A stretch of 64,000 bases of DNA from Xestospongia bergquistia (Eukaryota > Porifera > Demospongiae > Haplosclerida > Petrosiidae), in the NCBI GenBank assembly GCA_963965975.1, contig OZ014419.1, positions 868,001 through 932,000 on the forward strand, read 5' to 3'. Positions within the stretch are counted from its first letter, which is position 1. Each line of letters begins with the position of its first letter. The position numbers and the translations under genes were made by a program. Under the pieces are notes generated by a model. The model was not told the DNA's origin, did not search any database, and worked only from the letters and a program-made list of their open reading frames with translations. Below are positions 61,187 to 64,000 of the stretch, piece by piece.

Positions 61187-62392
61187 CTACTTAACATATA
61201 TCTCATAGTAATTAGCAGGGACATCCTCATTGCTTGTACTTTCATCTCCACACACTCTCATCTCAATGTAGTCAGTAGTAATTGAGCTGAGTGTCTTGTT
61301 AAACCAAAGGAGGCCTGGAGTTTTACAAGCTTGTTGATAAGATGCACATTTTCTACCATCCCAAAGTGGGTTATTTGTCCACAGTCTTCCTACCCAGTCA
61401 AGGTTAGGTATAGTTCCCGATTCAGTAAAATAGTCTTCACCTACAAATGATTGAGTGTTTGATACTGAATCACTACCAGCTATAAATGTCCAGACATGTT
61501 TACGAGGAGAACCACGTGTGAGACTGATACCATCAACATAGTGACTGTTGATATCATCATGTCCTGTTCCATAAGTTGTATCTAGCCCATCAGGTGAAGC
61601 ATACTGACACCCCACTACCCTACCACACACTTGAGAATACTTGATACCATTAGAAGGGAATTTAACTGACTGACAACTACCACTGTTTGAACTCTCTCGT
61701 CCACAAGCCCTAACACCTCCTGACTGGTACGGTCTAAACCCAGAAGGGCAATCCTCTGCAGAGTCAGACATATCCAGATACGCTATTCTTGTCCATCCTC
61801 CTCCAGAACTACACAACTCCTCCATGTGACAATAAACATACACTGGTCCTTTCTTACCACCAATATGGTAATATCCAGATATACTATGAGGCCACTTGGT
61901 CTTAATTTCTTTGCAAGAGTTCAAGAAACGTGAAGACCTACAATAAGACCTTTCTTGTTTACTCTCATTTACAAGTGTGATAATGCCGTCAATTGCTTGT
62001 TGATTTTGTAAGACATTGGTAGCTATAGCTTGTAATGAGATATCAAGCATGTCTGATATATTATTTAATTTCCTCAAAATGTTTTTTAGAGTTTGTTCAC
62101 TTGAGCTACAGTTACCTAGCTGACCATCAGATGATGTTATGACTTGTCGTACTAGATCTAACTGGAGAAGAGTAGCCATACCTTGTAAAGATTGTGTTAA
62201 AGAGGCAAAATCTTTGTAGTAGTTAGTGGCAAGGTCATTGACTATGTTGCTAATATTGGTGAGGAAAGAGGGTGTCATTTTGCACGTGTTATCAGGTGAA
62301 GGTGACTTGATGTCAACTGCTTGACCATCAGAGATAAGACTGCAAAGAACTATTGCCCAAATAAAATGGACAGTAAATGATGACAAGATCAT
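61187..62392 (-). CDS. Fibrinogen-like secreted Cys-rich protein, minus-strand copy 1
   Basis: 401 residues, single exon, complete. The signal peptide starts MILSSFTVHFIWAIVLCSLI. Residues 30-150 form a Leu-rich helical stalk (SLQGMATLLQLDLVRQVITS, LRKLNNISDMLDISLQAIAT). From ~165 comes the fibrinogen-type start (SCKEIKTKWPHSISGYYHIG, VYVYCHMEELC, GGGWTRIAYLDMSDS), then the Cys-rich domain with VRACGR, VCGRVVGCQYASPDG, DINSHYVDGISLTRGSPRKH, DPLWDG-like NPLWDGRKC and YIEMRVCGDE. Compared with 5381-6607 it lacks the CPC segment and the CC pair, so two to four Cys are gone together, hinting at lost paired disulfides. A TATA box lies at 62475-62486. It is antisense to TRRAP, just after exon 36. 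Confidence 0.85.
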   Translation of the reverse strand: MILSSFTVHFIWAIVLCSLISDGQAVDIKSPSPDNTCKMTPSFLTNISNIVNDLATNYYKDFASLTQSLQGMATLLQLDLVRQVITSSDGQLGNCSSSEQTLKNILRKLNNISDMLDISLQAIATNVLQNQQAIDGIITLVNESKQERSYCRSSRFLNSCKEIKTKWPHSISGYYHIGGKKGPVYVYCHMEELCSSGGGWTRIAYLDMSDSAEDCPSGFRPYQSGGVRACGRESSNSGSCQSVKFPSNGIKYSQVCGRVVGCQYASPDGLDTTYGTGHDDINSHYVDGISLTRGSPRKHVWTFIAGSDSVSNTQSFVGEDYFTESGTIPNLDWVGRLWTNNPLWDGRKCASYQQACKTPGLLWFNKTLSSITTDYIEMRVCGDESTSNEDVPANYYEIYVK

Positions 62393-62984
62393 TATTGCTC
62401 AAGAAGAGTTGATTGGTGAAAACCAAAAGAAAAGTATTCTCTAAATTTTATTGCACTTAACCTGCAAGAACTGGCATTTATATAACTTTACCCTTGCATG
62501 CGGTATGGGACTGTGACTCCTCTATTTAACTGAGGGAGTTCCAATATAGATAACCTTTCTTTGACTGATAGTCTAAATTTGTCTAATGTATAGAAGATGA
62601 ATGAGAGGGCAGTTTGTGGTATTGTAACTTCACATTGACCAGTTAATACATCAATTAAATCCTAGTAACCACAATATTCACCTTCCTACCAGATCAAACA
62701 TGCTATGACATTTCATCTTTCTCTTTGAAGATAGGTTAAGGTAAATCTTATTTTTTGCTGTGATTGTTTGAGTGAGGACACAATTAATGACATTGCTTTA
62801 AAAGATTAAAATAACTAGAATATCATCCAGACAATGAATAAAACAATCATTATTATATACAATGCTATAATAATTGCTATTGTAGGAGAAATTGAAGGAA
62901 AAAACATTAACATAATTGCTACAAAAGGTTTTTATCTGGAGCTGAAAAGAGAACTTATTTAATTTAATATCAATTTGAGATGTT
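62393..62984. other. Intergenic between two fibrinogen-like genes
   Basis: Holds the promoter of 61187-62392 (CATTTATATAAC at 62475-62486) and otherwise AT-rich sequence with no gene. Confidence 0.55.
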
Positions 62985-64000
62985 CTATTTAACATATATT
63001 TCATAATAACTAACAGGGACATCCTCATCCCCAGTAGACTGATCTCCACACACCCTCATCTCAATATAGTCAGTAGTGTTAAAGTTGAGAGCCTTGTAAA
63101 ACCACGGAAGACCAGGAGCTTGACAACAAGTATTTTCAAGGGAACCACACCCACTACCATCCCAAAGAGGATCGTCTGTGTAAAGCCTATAAAACATGAA
63201 TTGGCCATTAAGATCTTGATTTCCTGACTCACAAAAGTAATCATTTCCTATAAAACTTTGAAGATTTGTTTTTTGAGTACTACCTTGAGAACAGGGACAA
63301 TTAAAACGACCATCAAGATAAATGCTTGAATCAATAAGACCAGCCATAAATGTCCAGATATGTTGACGAGGAGAACCATGTGTAAGACTAATACCATCAA
63401 CATAGTGACTGTTAATATTGTTATGTCCTGTTCCAAGAGTTTTATCTACAGCATCTGGTGATCCATACTGATACCCCACTACCCTACCACACACCTGAGA
63501 GTAACTGATGCCATTGGAAAGAAACTTAACTGACTGACAACCAGCGCTTGAACTTTGTTTTCCACAAGCTCTAATACCTCCTGACTGATACAGTTTAAAC
63601 CCAGGAGGACATACCTCTGTGGAGTCAGACATATCCAGATATGCTATTCTTGTCCATCCTCCTCCAGAACTACACAACTTTTCCATATGACAATAAACAT
63701 ATATTGGTCCTTTCTTACCAACAAGTTGGTAATATCCAGACACACTATGAGGCCATCTCATCTTAACTTCTTTACAGGAAGTAAGTAGAGGTTTTTGTTC
63801 TTTGTTCATTTTGTCAATAGCCTGTTGATTTCGTAAGACATTGGTAGCTATAGCTTGTAATGTGATATCGAGCTCATCTGATATATTGTTTAATTTCCTC
63901 AAAATGTTCTTTAGAGTTTGTTCACTTGAGCTACAGTTACCTAGCTGATCATCAGATGATGTTATGACTTGTCGTACAAGATCTAACTGGAGAAGAGTAG
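62985..64000 (-). CDS. Fibrinogen-like secreted Cys-rich protein, minus-strand copy 2 (5' end outside window)
   Basis: The frame is open to the right edge: upstream of 63902 it continues LLQLDLVRQVITSSDDQLGN as in copy 1, so no start is visible. The C-terminal domain retains the CPC segment (RFNCPCSQGSTQ) and the NTCCQAPGLPWFYK pair missing from copy 1, so it is closer in that domain to the plus-strand genes, while its stalk matches copy 1. A mosaic of the two is possible. It ends YYEIYVK with TAA at 62985-62987. No signal peptide can be checked. Confidence 0.8.
   Translation of the reverse strand, partial: TLLQLDLVRQVITSSDDQLGNCSSSEQTLKNILRKLNNISDELDITLQAIATNVLRNQQAIDKMNKEQKPLLTSCKEVKMRWPHSVSGYYQLVGKKGPIYVYCHMEKLCSSGGGWTRIAYLDMSDSTEVCPPGFKLYQSGGIRACGKQSSSAGCQSVKFLSNGISYSQVCGRVVGYQYGSPDAVDKTLGTGHNNINSHYVDGISLTHGSPRQHIWTFMAGLIDSSIYLDGRFNCPCSQGSTQKTNLQSFIGNDYFCESGNQDLNGQFMFYRLYTDDPLWDGSGCGSLENTCCQAPGLPWFYKALNFNTTDYIEMRVCGDQSTGDEDVPVSYYEIYVK

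Overview
The window looks like nuclear DNA of a compact, AT-rich animal genome. A sponge such as Amphimedon is the best guess; this rests on gene content and architecture, not on a search. Gene order is dense, introns are mostly 45-300 bp with clean GT..AG ends, several large genes have no coding introns (DIS3, FEM1, zinc-finger and MFS genes), and the gene set is animal-like (TRRAP, VPS45, CCT2, PRPF40, HADH, ANKRD28/44/52, ZCWPW, FEM1, MFSD1).

Layout. 1-9875 is a tandem segmental duplication. Each unit carries a secreted fibrinogen-like gene, a 3' half of PRPF40, and in antisense the 3' end of CCT2. Unit A (1-3895) is cut at a CCT2 exon and joined to a relic of another fibrinogen-like gene. 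Unit B (from about 5565) runs on into the complete CCT2 gene (9511-13625, minus). Next come two tandem ankyrin/patatin phospholipase genes (13729-18510, plus), a coiled-coil tektin-like gene (minus) that shares a 233 bp divergent promoter with mitochondrial HADH (plus), a FEM1-type E3 receptor (minus) and DIS3/RRP44 (minus). 28360-32648 has no recognisable gene; it holds several minisatellites and two strong inverted repeats. Then follow VPS45 (minus), a 14-finger C2H2 protein (minus), an ANKRD28/44/52-type PP6 subunit (minus), a CW+PWWP histone reader (ZCWPW, plus), a 5-finger C2H2 protein (minus), and the first 36 coding exons of TRRAP (plus, 46087-61036).

TRRAP intron 25 (52290-58278, 5989 bp) contains three intact intronless MFSD1-like transporter genes. 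After TRRAP exon 36 the minus strand carries two more fibrinogen-like genes, which would lie in the next TRRAP intron if TRRAP continues past the window.

Three points stand out. (1) Tandem repeats that copy a 3' splice site, sometimes with the first exon bases, occur in several genes: PRPF40 (6 and 15 acceptor copies), a TRRAP exon-21 acceptor duplication, and AG-bearing arrays in HADH and TRRAP introns. (2) The fibrinogen-like family has a signal peptide, a helical stalk, a fibrinogen-type N-terminal subdomain and then a Cys-rich C-terminal domain I do not recognise. It is present as four genes and two relics, next to conserved housekeeping genes on both sides of the window. (3) The phospholipase pair has a shared N-terminal domain of about 130 residues that I cannot assign.
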